A stretch of 64,000 bases of DNA, taken from Brotaphodocola sp003480315 (lineage in GTDB: Bacteria > Bacillota > Clostridia > Lachnospirales > Lachnospiraceae). Shown here in pieces: positions 31,274-40,230 of this stretch. Position numbers and translations under genes: made by a program. Below the pieces are notes generated by a model, which made no database searches, had not been told where the DNA came from, and saw only the letters and a list, made by a program, of their open reading frames with translations. The first letter of the stretch is position 1; every line of letters begins with the position of its first letter. The stretch lies in assembly GCF_964246085.1 (NCBI RefSeq), contig NZ_CAXTPD010000008.1; one strand, given 5' to 3'.

Positions 31274-32554
31274 ATGAAAAAAAGAAGAGTACTGGCAACA
31301 TTGATGGCAGCAGCAATGACTTTCAGCCTTGCCGCATGCGGAGGCTCATCCACCTCATCGGATACTACCGCAGCCAGTCAGGCAGCCGCAGAGGCTCCTG
31401 CAGCAGAGTCAAAGGCAGATACGCCAAAGGCAGATTCAGCCAGTACAGTGGACTGGTCAACTGTTAATGTATGGGATTTGATCGATCAACAGGATTTGAA
31501 TTTTAAAATCGGTATTATGAGCAGTTCTGTCAGCCAGGGCGAGGAGAACTACCGCAGTGCGATCCGCTTGCAGGAAAAATACGGGGAAGACAAGGTGATT
31601 GTGGATACTTTCCCGGCTAACGCTGTTGCAGAACAGGAGACCACCATTTCCAAGGTAATGGCTATTGCTTCTGACCCGGATGTTAAGGCAATCGTATTTA
31701 ATCAGGCACAGGACGGTACCATCGCAGCTATCAAGAAGTTAAAAGAAGTACGCGATGATGTTCTGACGGTTGCCTGCAACCCGAATGAGGACTATGATGA
31801 GATGGCAACGGTTGCAGATGTGGTTTTATGTAAAGACCAGCTTGGTTTTGCGGATCAGGTTGCCAATCTGGCAGTTTCCATGGGTGCAAAGAATTTTGTT
31901 CATTATTCTTTCCCAAGACATATGTCCAACCAGAATATTGCTAAGAGATGTGAGCGTATGAAGGAAATCTGTGAGGAAAACGGCATCAATTTCTTGGAAG
32001 TGACAGCTCCGGATCCACAAGGAGATTCCGGCACTGCAGGTACCCAGCAGTTTATTCTGGAAGATGTCCCGCGTCAGATTAAGTCTCTGGGCGAGGATAC
32101 GGTATTCTTCTCTACCAATACTGCAATGCATGAGCCAATCATTAAATGTGTATTTGAAGGACACGCAATGTACTGTGGACAGTCTGATCCGACTCCGTTC
32201 GATGGTTTTCCGGCAGCATTAAACATTGAGGTTCCGGAAGATAAGAAGGGCGACAGCGATTATATGCTGGATGCAATCCAGAAAAAAGTGGATGAAGAAA
32301 ACGAGAACGGACGTATTTCTACCTGGCCGGTATCTCTGAATATGACTTATGTGCAGGCGGGAACCATGTATGCAATGCTTTACTGCAGCGGTGTAGCTAC
32401 TGAGACAAAGGGTGAGGGAGCCCTGAACGCACTTCAGGCATGCTATAGAACCTTATCTGGCGAAGGCGCAGAAGTAAATTATTGGACCAACAACGATGGA
32501 AAAGAATATGATTATGTATTCCGTGTACTTGGTGGCCAGCATATTTTCAAATAA
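31274..32554 (+). CDS. DUF3798 family substrate-binding lipoprotein
   Basis: A 426-residue lipoprotein. The signal MKKRRVLATLMAAAMTFSLA ends in the lipobox ACGG, and a Ser/Thr/Ala linker runs to about residue 60. The body (FKIGIMSSSVSQGEENYRSA, AEQETTISKVMAIASDPDVK, AIVFNQAQDGTIAAIKKLKE, QVANLAVSMGAKNFVHYSFP) has the alternating fold of type I periplasmic sugar-binding proteins and fits DUF3798. It is followed by a sugar/nucleoside-type ABC ATPase and two permeases, so it is the binding component of that importer. Two M20 hydrolases in the same operon suggest the ligand is a peptide or acylated amino acid rather than a sugar. AAAGGAGG precedes the ATG. Confidence 0.82.
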   Translation: MKKRRVLATLMAAAMTFSLAACGGSSTSSDTTAASQAAAEAPAAESKADTPKADSASTVDWSTVNVWDLIDQQDLNFKIGIMSSSVSQGEENYRSAIRLQEKYGEDKVIVDTFPANAVAEQETTISKVMAIASDPDVKAIVFNQAQDGTIAAIKKLKEVRDDVLTVACNPNEDYDEMATVADVVLCKDQLGFADQVANLAVSMGAKNFVHYSFPRHMSNQNIAKRCERMKEICEENGINFLEVTAPDPQGDSGTAGTQQFILEDVPRQIKSLGEDTVFFSTNTAMHEPIIKCVFEGHAMYCGQSDPTPFDGFPAALNIEVPEDKKGDSDYMLDAIQKKVDEENENGRISTWPVSLNMTYVQAGTMYAMLYCSGVATETKGEGALNALQACYRTLSGEGAEVNYWTNNDGKEYDYVFRVLGGQHIFK

Positions 32555-32636
32555 GAAAAGCAGATCTGGGCGGCGGTCTTTGGGCCACCGCCCAATTTTT
32601 ACACAGTTAACAGAATAACGGCAGGAGGTGGGATCC

Positions 32637-34244
32637 GTGGGTGATAATTATATTCTAAAGATGGTCAACATTGAAAAAGAATATTATGGCAACAAAGTCT
32701 TAAAGGGAATCAGCTTTGATATCAAGCCCGGAGAGATCATGGCACTGGTTGGAGAAAACGGTGCAGGAAAATCAACATTAATGAATGTGCTTTTTGGCAT
32801 GGAACAGATTCACCGTACCGGCGGTTTTAAGGGACAGGTGTTTTTTGACGGAAAGGAAGTACATATTGCATCACCAAAGGAAGCAATGGAACTGGGTATT
32901 GGCATGGTACATCAGGAATTTATGCTTCTGCCTGGGTTTACTATTACAGAGAATATTAAGCTGAACCGGGAAATCTTAAAGCCGGGACTGCTTTCAAAGG
33001 TATTTGGAAAGCGTCTGAGTAATTTAGATCGGCCAGCTATGAAACAGGATGCGAGAACATCCTTAGATAAAATCGGACTGGAAGTGTCAGAGGAACAGAC
33101 GGTGGCTGGGCTGCCGGTTGGGTATATGCAGTTCGTGGAAATTGCGCGTGAAATAGACAAAACCAATATGAAACTGATTGTATTCGATGAGCCAACAGCG
33201 GTGTTGACTGAGATTGAAGCCCAGCGTCTGCTAGACACTATGAAAAAGATTGCTTCCGAGGGTGTGGCTGTTATTTTTATCAGCCACAAGCTGGATGAAA
33301 TCATTCAGGTATCTGACCGGATCATGGTCATGCGGGATGGGGAACAGGTCTGCACGGTGGAGAAAAAAGATACCGATGCGATTCGTTTGGCTGAGTTGAT
33401 GGTAGGACGCGGCATTGATGCCGGTTCCATTGCAGAAAAACGGGATCTGGATGACCGAGAAATCATCATGTCAATCCGGAACCTGGAAGTAGATATGCCT
33501 GGTGAGGCAGTGAAGGGCTTGGATTTGGATATCCGCAAAGGAGAAATCATTGGCCTTGGCGGTTTGGCCGGGCAGGGAAAGATCGGCGTTTCCAATGGTA
33601 TTTTGGGACTCTACCCGTCAGATGGCAGCATTAGTTACGAAGGGCAGCAGCTCCCAATGAATAATCCGCTGGCGGTCTTAAAGCGGAAGATTGCTTTTGT
33701 GTCAGAAGACAGAAGAAATGTTGGTTTAATCTTAAGCGAATCCATTGAAGAAAACATTGCCATCGGGGCACTCCGCGTGAACGGAAAGTTTCTGAAAAAA
33801 TACGGACCAGTTACCCAGATTGATAAAAAGGCGGTCAAAGACAATTCCGACCGGATGATCGAGGATTTCAAGATCAAATGTGTCAGCGGTAAACAGCATG
33901 TTTCTGATTTAAGCGGCGGCAACCAGCAAAAAGTCTGCATGGCCCGGGCGCTGACTATGGAGCCGGATCTGTTATTTGTATCAGAGCCGACCCGCGGTAT
34001 CGATATTGGCGCAAAGCAACTGCTTTTGGATCATCTGGTAAAACTGAATCGAGAGAAGGGCGTTACCATTGTCATGACATCCAGCGAATTAAAAGAGCTT
34101 CGCTCAGTCTGTGACCGGATAGCCATTGTAACCGGCGGAAAACTGGAGGGAATCCTCTATCCGGATTCCTCAGATGCAGAATTTGGCCTGATGATGTCAG
34201 GAACCAGGGTGGATGCTTCTTCGGGGAAGGAGGAGACAAAATGA
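32637..34244 (+). CDS. ABC transporter ATPase with two nucleotide-binding domains
   Basis: A 535-residue tandem ATPase of the RbsA/nucleoside (BMP-associated) class. Domain 1: Walker A GENGAGKSTLMNVLFG, Walker B LIVFDEPTAVLTE, but a diverged signature (AGLPVGYMQFVEIAREI). Domain 2 (from about residue 280): degenerate P-loop GLAGQGKIGVSN, intact signature LSGGNQQKVCMARALTMEP and SEPTRGIDIG. That asymmetry is normal for the family. It begins at GTG 32637, 8 bases after AGGAGG. The stop overlaps the permease start (ATGA), so the genes are coupled. Confidence 0.93.
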   Translation: MGDNYILKMVNIEKEYYGNKVLKGISFDIKPGEIMALVGENGAGKSTLMNVLFGMEQIHRTGGFKGQVFFDGKEVHIASPKEAMELGIGMVHQEFMLLPGFTITENIKLNREILKPGLLSKVFGKRLSNLDRPAMKQDARTSLDKIGLEVSEEQTVAGLPVGYMQFVEIAREIDKTNMKLIVFDEPTAVLTEIEAQRLLDTMKKIASEGVAVIFISHKLDEIIQVSDRIMVMRDGEQVCTVEKKDTDAIRLAELMVGRGIDAGSIAEKRDLDDREIIMSIRNLEVDMPGEAVKGLDLDIRKGEIIGLGGLAGQGKIGVSNGILGLYPSDGSISYEGQQLPMNNPLAVLKRKIAFVSEDRRNVGLILSESIEENIAIGALRVNGKFLKKYGPVTQIDKKAVKDNSDRMIEDFKIKCVSGKQHVSDLSGGNQQKVCMARALTMEPDLLFVSEPTRGIDIGAKQLLLDHLVKLNREKGVTIVMTSSELKELRSVCDRIAIVTGGKLEGILYPDSSDAEFGLMMSGTRVDASSGKEETK

Positions 34245-35284
34245 ATGTACGTATGAAGAAAATTGTTAATACGCTGGGAATTCCCCGTTTGATTATCATA
34301 GGCTTGCTGATTGTGATTTTGATAGCAATGCCGATTCTGGGCTTACAGATTGAAATGCTTTATACCCAGGCATTCGGACGGATTGGAATGTATATGGTAC
34401 TGGTATTGGCCATGGTACCTGCTATCGAGTCCGGCATTAAAATGAATATGGCACTGCCGCTGGGTATTCTGTGCGGACTGGTAGGAAGCGTCATCAGCCT
34501 GGAGGCCGGAGCTTCCGGCTGGACCGGCCTGTTTTCTGCCATGCTCATTTCCGTTCCGATTGCGGCAGTGGTCGGAATCCTTTACGGTATGATCTTAAAT
34601 AAAATCAAGGGATCTGAGATGATGATTGCTACCTATTCCGGTTATACGGCGGTTGCGGTCATGTGCATTGCCTGGATGGCATTCCCAATCAAAAACGCGG
34701 AAATCCGCTGGCCTCAGGGCAATGGTGTCCGTTCTATCGTTTCTCTTACCGGAAAATATGAGAAGATTCTGGATCATTTTCTGGAGATTCGCATTACCGA
34801 TGAACTGGTATTCCCGACCGGCCTGTTTTTATTTGTAGGTCTGATGTGCTTTCTGGTATGGCTGTTTATGAGATCAAAGTTGGGCATTATCATGAAAACG
34901 GCAGGTGCAAATCCGGCATTTGCAAATGCCACCGGAATTAATGTAGACCGGATGCGTATTCTTGGCATGATGCTGTCCACCATCCTGGGAGCTATCGGCA
35001 TTATCGTGTATGCCCAGAGCTATGGATTTTTCCAGTACTACATGGCACCGTTAAATATGGCATTTATCGCGGTAGCTGCAATCCTGATAGGTGGTGCAAC
35101 GGTGAACCGTGCAGGCATCTTTAATGTCATCTTGGGAACAATTCTGTACCAGTCCATTATGACATTCACGCTGCCGATTGCAAACGTGATCATGCCGGAA
35201 GGCTCCTTATCTGAGATCGTGAGAATTATTATCCAGAACGGCATCATTCTGTATGCACTTACGAAGGCAGGTGAATCTCGATGA
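34241..35284 (+). CDS. ABC transporter permease, RbsC/BMP-type (first of two)
   Basis: A 347-residue membrane protein with about eight to nine helices. Family motifs include PAIESGIKMNMALPLGILCG, the AAVVGILYGMILNKIKGSEM cytoplasmic coupling loop, GANPAFANATGINVDRMRIL and VAAILIGGATVNRAGIFNVI. This matches the branched permeases that serve sugar and nucleoside importers. The ATG overlaps the ATPase stop by 4 bases, and its own stop overlaps the next permease by 4. With the second permease it forms a heterodimeric channel. Confidence 0.93.
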   Translation: MNVRMKKIVNTLGIPRLIIIGLLIVILIAMPILGLQIEMLYTQAFGRIGMYMVLVLAMVPAIESGIKMNMALPLGILCGLVGSVISLEAGASGWTGLFSAMLISVPIAAVVGILYGMILNKIKGSEMMIATYSGYTAVAVMCIAWMAFPIKNAEIRWPQGNGVRSIVSLTGKYEKILDHFLEIRITDELVFPTGLFLFVGLMCFLVWLFMRSKLGIIMKTAGANPAFANATGINVDRMRILGMMLSTILGAIGIIVYAQSYGFFQYYMAPLNMAFIAVAAILIGGATVNRAGIFNVILGTILYQSIMTFTLPIANVIMPEGSLSEIVRIIIQNGIILYALTKAGESR

Positions 35285-36531
35285 AAGAACAGATGAAAAG
35301 AATTGTAAAAGAAAATATGGTAACACTTGTATTCCTGGTGCTTTGTGTATTTGGTTTTGTTGCCTCTGGACAGACATTCAGCTATGTGCTTTCTGAGGTG
35401 GCAACACGGCTTTTCCGCAACTTTGGCCTAGTGTTTTCTCTGATTATCCCGGTCATTGCAGGAATCGGACTGAACTTTGGTATTGTCCTGGGCGCCATGG
35501 CGGCGCAGGCTGGCTACATCTTTGTGACACACTGGAGAATTCAGGGGCTGATGGCAATTGTCGGGGCGGTGCTAATCTGTACACCGCTGTCCATTCTTTT
35601 TGGCTGGCTGCTTGGCAAGCTGTTTAACAAGACAAAAGGCCAAGAGATGATCACGGGTATGATTACCGGATTCTTTGCCAATGGTCTTTATCAGATGTTT
35701 TTCCTGGTGCTGATCGGAACCCTGATTCCTATGACAGATGATCGCATTATGATTTATACCGGAATCGGCATCAAGGATACTCTGAAGCTAGAAGACTCTG
35801 TTGTAAATGCGCTGGACAATGTATTAAAGGTACGGTTAGATCAGCTGTTTCTTCCACTTGTTGCGGTGGCTGCGGTGATTCTTGCAGTGTGTATCTGTAA
35901 GGCAAGCCGAGAAAAGCTTCCAAATTATAAGCAGAAGCTGATGGGATACGGAGGTTACGCAGCAGCACTTCTGGCGCTTCTCGTGGTCGGCAAATGCAGT
36001 AAGCAGGTTGCGTTTGCCATGAAATTTACAAGTGTTCCCATTGTTCCGCTGATTTTGATGGTGTTATTTGGCCTGATTGTCAATGCAATTCTGAAAACAA
36101 AGCTGGGACAGGATTTTCGTGCCATTGGAATGAACATGAAGGTAGCAGCAGCATCTGGCATTGATGTAGATAAAACGAGGATCATTGCTATTATACTGTC
36201 CACGATCATGGCATCCTGGGGCCAGATCATTTTCCTTCAAAACATCGGTAATTTTACAACCTATTCCAGCCATGAGAAAGTCGGACTCTTTGCGGTAGCA
36301 GCAATTCTGGTGGGAGGCGCATCTACCAAGAAAGCAACGGTGAAGCAGGGAATCATTGGCATCATTCTGTTCCATACACTGTTTGTCATTGCACCGCTTG
36401 CAGGCAAGGCGCTGTTAAACGATGCAGCCTATGGCGAGTATTTCCGTGAGGCAATTTCTTACGGTGTCATCACACTGTCCCTGGTACTTCATATTTCCGG
36501 CAGAGGAAGGAAAAAAACAGCGAAAGCGTAA
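35281..36531 (+). CDS. ABC transporter permease, RbsC/BMP-type (second of two)
   Basis: The second permease, 416 residues. Motifs match the first: IPVIAGIGLNFGIVLGAMAA, LLGKLFNKTKGQEMITGMIT, IGMNMKVAAASGIDVDKTRI and FAVAAILVGGASTKKATVKQ. It is longer because of an extra loop of about 60 residues (TDDRIMIYTGIGIKDTLKLE and onward) that probably faces outside. The ATGA overlap gives strict coupling to the preceding gene. The first M20 peptidase gene starts 40 bases after its end. Confidence 0.93.
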   Translation: MKEQMKRIVKENMVTLVFLVLCVFGFVASGQTFSYVLSEVATRLFRNFGLVFSLIIPVIAGIGLNFGIVLGAMAAQAGYIFVTHWRIQGLMAIVGAVLICTPLSILFGWLLGKLFNKTKGQEMITGMITGFFANGLYQMFFLVLIGTLIPMTDDRIMIYTGIGIKDTLKLEDSVVNALDNVLKVRLDQLFLPLVAVAAVILAVCICKASREKLPNYKQKLMGYGGYAAALLALLVVGKCSKQVAFAMKFTSVPIVPLILMVLFGLIVNAILKTKLGQDFRAIGMNMKVAAASGIDVDKTRIIAIILSTIMASWGQIIFLQNIGNFTTYSSHEKVGLFAVAAILVGGASTKKATVKQGIIGIILFHTLFVIAPLAGKALLNDAAYGEYFREAISYGVITLSLVLHISGRGRKKTAKA

Positions 36532-36571
36532 GAATACAGATGAGAGGAAAGCGGTCGGAAAGGAGCATAGT

Positions 36572-37756
36572 ATGTTTTCTATCAAAAAAGAAGCTGAAGA
36601 AATGTATGAGCAGATGCGGGCATGGCGGGAAGATTTTCACCGTCATCCGGAGCTTGGGTATGATCTGGAACGGACAGCCGGAATCGTGGCAGCCCATTTA
36701 AAAAGTCTTGGGCTGGAGGTAACAGAGCATGTTGGAAAAAGTGGTGTAGTTGCTCTTTTAAAAGGTGGAAAGCCAGGAAAAGTCCTGGCAATGCGGGCAG
36801 ATATGGATGCGCTGCCAATCCAGGAAGCCACAGGTCTACCCTACGCATCGGAAACTCCGGGGATTATGCATGCATGCGGCCATGACGGTCATACAGCCAT
36901 GCTGATGGCGGCGGCTTCGATCCTGACAAAACATAAAGAAGATATCCACGGAACCATTAAATTTATTTTCCAGCCTGCAGAAGAGGGGGGACGAGGTGCC
37001 TATGCCATGGTAGCGGATGGCGTATTGGAAAATCCAAAACCAGATGCTATTATGGCAGCCCACATGATGTTTTGGGAGGCCGGAACGATTGTAATTCGGA
37101 AGGGGTCAGCATATCTTGCTGCAGACAGTTTCCATATCAAAGTCCATGGACATGGTGGGCATGGCTGCAAGCCGCATGAATGTACAGATACCATTCTGGC
37201 AGCCTGTAAGATTGTGACAGATATCCAGATGATCGTGGCCCGGAAGGTCAATCCACAGGATGTGGCTACCGTGACAGTGGGAGCAATCCACGGAGGAACC
37301 AAGGAAAATATCATTCCGGAATATGCGGAGCTGATTGGTACGGTAAGGACGTTAAAGTCGGATGTGAGACAGCGCGTGATAGAAGGACTTCACGAAGTGT
37401 GCCGTGGTGCCTGTGAAGCAGTGGGAACAAGCTATGAGATGGATTATGTACAGGATTGTGAGGCAGTGGATAACGACCCGGCTTTGATGGGAATCTTTGA
37501 GGAAGCGATTAAAAAAGTGCTGGGCGAGGACAAGGTTCTGCGTGCAGATCAGTGCCGACCCGGATCAGAAGACTTCAGCGGATATCTGACTACTGGAATT
37601 CCAGGTGGATATTTATGGATCGGAGGCGCTTATCCGGGCGAAACAGTACCGTCCAAGAACCATCAGCCAACCTATAATTGGGATGAAAATGCCATGAAAG
37701 CCGGAGCAGCTGCAGAGGTCGCTTCTGCGCTGGCCTTTCTGGATAGCATGGAGTAA
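36572..37756 (+). CDS. M20 family amidohydrolase (N-acyl amino acid type)
   Basis: A 394-residue di-zinc M20D hydrolase. The signature VLAMRADMDALPIQEATGLP, then MHACGHDGHTAMLM, FIFQPAEEGGRGAYAM and a C-terminal RPGSEDFSGYL give the metal ligands and catalytic Glu. This is the subfamily of hippurate, N-acetyl-amino acid and indole-amino acid hydrolases. It lacks a signal peptide and is cytoplasmic, so it acts on material brought in by the ABC importer encoded upstream. The ATG at 36572 has AAAGGAG; an upstream in-frame extension lies inside the permease gene and is rejected. Confidence 0.93.
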   Translation: MFSIKKEAEEMYEQMRAWREDFHRHPELGYDLERTAGIVAAHLKSLGLEVTEHVGKSGVVALLKGGKPGKVLAMRADMDALPIQEATGLPYASETPGIMHACGHDGHTAMLMAAASILTKHKEDIHGTIKFIFQPAEEGGRGAYAMVADGVLENPKPDAIMAAHMMFWEAGTIVIRKGSAYLAADSFHIKVHGHGGHGCKPHECTDTILAACKIVTDIQMIVARKVNPQDVATVTVGAIHGGTKENIIPEYAELIGTVRTLKSDVRQRVIEGLHEVCRGACEAVGTSYEMDYVQDCEAVDNDPALMGIFEEAIKKVLGEDKVLRADQCRPGSEDFSGYLTTGIPGGYLWIGGAYPGETVPSKNHQPTYNWDENAMKAGAAAEVASALAFLDSME

Positions 37757-37766
37757 GGAGCAAACT

Positions 37767-39239
37767 GTGAAAGAAAAAACATATGTGATCCAGGACAGAG
37801 AGCCTGCAGTGCTTTATCATTATTTTGAAGATATTTCTGCAATTCCGAGGGTTTCTTACAATGAAGCTGCCGCAGCTGATTATGTGATCGGAGTGGCCAG
37901 AGAACACGGCCTGTGGTATTACGAGGATGAGATTCACAATGTATTGGTGCGGCGACCGGGCAGTAAGGGATGTGAACATCTGCCATCAGTGCTTCTGGAG
38001 GGACATCTTGATATTGTGGGGGAAAAGACGGAAGATTCCACTCATAATTTTGAGACAGATCCCCTGGAACTGATTGAGGAAGGCAATATTCTTCATGCAA
38101 ACAAGACAACGCTTGGTGCAGATAATGGATGTGCAGTGGCGCTGATGCTGACGCTTTTAACGGATAAAAATCTGATTGCGCCGCCGTTGGAATGTCTGTT
38201 TACAGCACAGGAAGAGGTGGGGCTTTTGGGGGCTAAGCATTTTGATGCATCTCTTTTGCAATCCCGCCGGGTAATCGGTCTGGATGCCGGAGCTGAAGGG
38301 GTATTCCGCATGGGAACCTCTACAAAATTTGAGATGACATCCCTGTATCCAGCTCATCGGGAAAAAGTTCACGGAGTTGCTTACCACCTAATCGTAGATG
38401 GCCTAAAAGGGGGAGACCAGGGAGCCGGGATTCCGCAGGAGCGGATCTGCGCGATCAAAATGACGGCCCGTATCCTTCACTATTTGAATAAGGTCATGGA
38501 TGTGCGAGTGGTATCAATGGACAAGCTTGGGAAGAGCATTCCGGAAAGCTGTGACAGCCATATTGTTCTGGCAGAGGGAGACGAAAACTTGATGCTTCGT
38601 ATGATGGAAGAGCAGCAGTGCCGGATTCGTATTGAGCACGAAGATGCGGACCCGGACATCCGAATCTGTGTGGAGCGGGAAACAGCGCCAGAGACTATGC
38701 TGACAAAGGAAGACAGTAACCGGCTCATTGAAGCCATTTATCTGATGCCATATGGCGCAAGAAACCGGAAGCTTGACCGCATGGATGAGGTGAGCTGTTC
38801 CGTAATTATGAAAAAAATCTATACAAAACCGGATGGAATCCGTATTTTTTCTGTGATTTCTACGGAGGAGATGGAGAATGGAGAGGCATTGGATGAAGAG
38901 ATGCAGACCTATATGATGCACTGGGGCTTTATCATAGAAAGTGAACATTTAAACCGGGGCTGGCAGTGGTCAAAAGAGTCTGCGATTCGTGAAATTATGG
39001 TAAAAACTTATGAACAGCTTTTTGGAAAGAAGCCGAAGGTCAACATCAGTCATGGAGGAAATGACTGTGTTGTATTGAAGGAAAAGATTCCGGAACTGGA
39101 TATGGTGACTACGGCGGCTACCTATGTAGATTATCACACTCCGCGGGAACGGTTGTACATGGATACCTTTGAAAAGGTTTATGCATTAGTCCGGGCAACG
39201 CTGGAAAATCTGGCAAAGGAAGCTGAGAAAACGAAGTAA
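37767..39239 (+). CDS. pepD: Beta-Ala-His-type dipeptidase, M20 family (PepD)
   Basis: A 490-residue aminoacyl-histidine dipeptidase, the length of the E. coli PepD class. Metal and catalytic motifs are in order: LLEGHLDIVGEKTEDS, TLGADNGCAVALML, FTAQEEVGLLGAKHFD, VIGLDAGAEG and ISHGGNDCVVLKEKIP. It begins at GTG 37767, 7 bases after AAGGAG and 10 bases after the preceding M20 gene, and ends the operon before a strong terminator. Two different M20 enzymes behind one importer imply two cleavage steps, such as removing an acyl cap and then splitting a dipeptide. Confidence 0.92.
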   Translation: MKEKTYVIQDREPAVLYHYFEDISAIPRVSYNEAAAADYVIGVAREHGLWYYEDEIHNVLVRRPGSKGCEHLPSVLLEGHLDIVGEKTEDSTHNFETDPLELIEEGNILHANKTTLGADNGCAVALMLTLLTDKNLIAPPLECLFTAQEEVGLLGAKHFDASLLQSRRVIGLDAGAEGVFRMGTSTKFEMTSLYPAHREKVHGVAYHLIVDGLKGGDQGAGIPQERICAIKMTARILHYLNKVMDVRVVSMDKLGKSIPESCDSHIVLAEGDENLMLRMMEEQQCRIRIEHEDADPDIRICVERETAPETMLTKEDSNRLIEAIYLMPYGARNRKLDRMDEVSCSVIMKKIYTKPDGIRIFSVISTEEMENGEALDEEMQTYMMHWGFIIESEHLNRGWQWSKESAIREIMVKTYEQLFGKKPKVNISHGGNDCVVLKEKIPELDMVTTAATYVDYHTPRERLYMDTFEKVYALVRATLENLAKEAEKTK

Positions 39240-39247
39240 AACGACAG

Positions 39248-39298
39248 AAAAAGGGAGCAGAAGCTTATGGGATTTTCATAAGCCTCTGCTCCCTTTTT
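39248..39298. terminator. Strong bidirectional terminator
   Basis: A 22-base arm at 39248-39269 pairs with 39277-39298 (one mismatch) around a 7-base loop, with A-run and T-run at the ends. It ends the DUF3798-M20 operon and the convergent LysR gene. Confidence 0.95.
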
Positions 39299-39301
39299 GA
39301 G

Positions 39302-40222
39302 TTATCCTTTCTCATAAAAATGCACATAATGGTCATACACCATGTTCAGCAGACTGGATTCTTCCGGAGAGGCTGTGTGGCCCTTCCGCTTTATGCACAG
39401 CATATAGCGGTAATAAGGCCTGGAGGGTTGACAGACTAAAAGCCCCAAATCCCGGGGAATGCAGTAGGAAGGAATTACAGAAAGACAGATGCCGTCCAAT
39501 ACCATCTGGCAAAGCGTCTGAGTATTATTGATTTCCCAGGTGATGGAAGCATTCATGCTGTAATCATGAAAAATCTGGTCGGCCAACTGATAGTCGCAGG
39601 TATTTCGCGGTGTGAGGGCAAAGTTTTCATTCGCGAAAAGCGACATATTGGCAACTGGGGGATTATCATAATTTGTGGATGCCGCATCCGCATGCGGATG
39701 ATCAGGTGGAATCAGGAGAAACAACTTCTCTTTGTTCCAGACCTCAGTAGTGCAGCGGTCATTCTGAAGAATTTCTGGTCTGCCAATGATTATGACGTCC
39801 AGCTTATCCTGGTAAAGCAGATCCAGAAGTGCCACTGCGCGACCCTCGGTAATGTTGACGGTAAAGTTTGGTGCCTGGCGCGTAAAACTGGAAATCGTAT
39901 GGGAAAACACAGACATGACCATCAGGGAGGAAATGCCGATGTTTAATGTCCGGGCTTTTCGATTTACATTCAGCTTTTCATACATTTCCTCCTCCATCCG
40001 GATCAGTTCCCGGGCAGTTTCAGCGTAGAGACGGCCTGCCGGAGTAATAGTCAGTTTATTTTTTGAACGATCAAAAAGAGGGAGTCCTGCTTCCTCTTCC
40101 AGTTTTCGCAAAAACAAGCTCAGCGTGGACTGGGAGACAAACAGTCGCTTTGCGGCTTTGGTCAGATTCTGTTCTTCTGCAATGGTAATGAAATATTTTA
40201 AGGATTTTACATTCATGGACAA
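39302..40222 (-). CDS. LysR family transcriptional regulator (second copy)
   Basis: A 306-residue LysR protein. Helix-turn-helix: LKYFITIAEEQNLTKAAKRL, FVSQSTLSLFLRKLEEEAG. Effector domain: LNIGISSLMVMSVFSHTISS and WEINNTQTLCQMVLDGICLS. It is clearly related to the regulator at 30047 (shared layout and the INNT block). It is convergent with the M20 operon and lies 8 bases downstream of the AGCS symporter gene on the same strand, so it may be cotranscribed with the symporter and controlled by the same glycine riboswitch. Confidence 0.92.
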   Translation of the reverse strand: MSMNVKSLKYFITIAEEQNLTKAAKRLFVSQSTLSLFLRKLEEEAGLPLFDRSKNKLTITPAGRLYAETARELIRMEEEMYEKLNVNRKARTLNIGISSLMVMSVFSHTISSFTRQAPNFTVNITEGRAVALLDLLYQDKLDVIIIGRPEILQNDRCTTEVWNKEKLFLLIPPDHPHADAASTNYDNPPVANMSLFANENFALTPRNTCDYQLADQIFHDYSMNASITWEINNTQTLCQMVLDGICLSVIPSYCIPRDLGLLVCQPSRPYYRYMLCIKRKGHTASPEESSLLNMVYDHYVHFYEKG

Positions 40223-40230
40223 CCTCGGAT

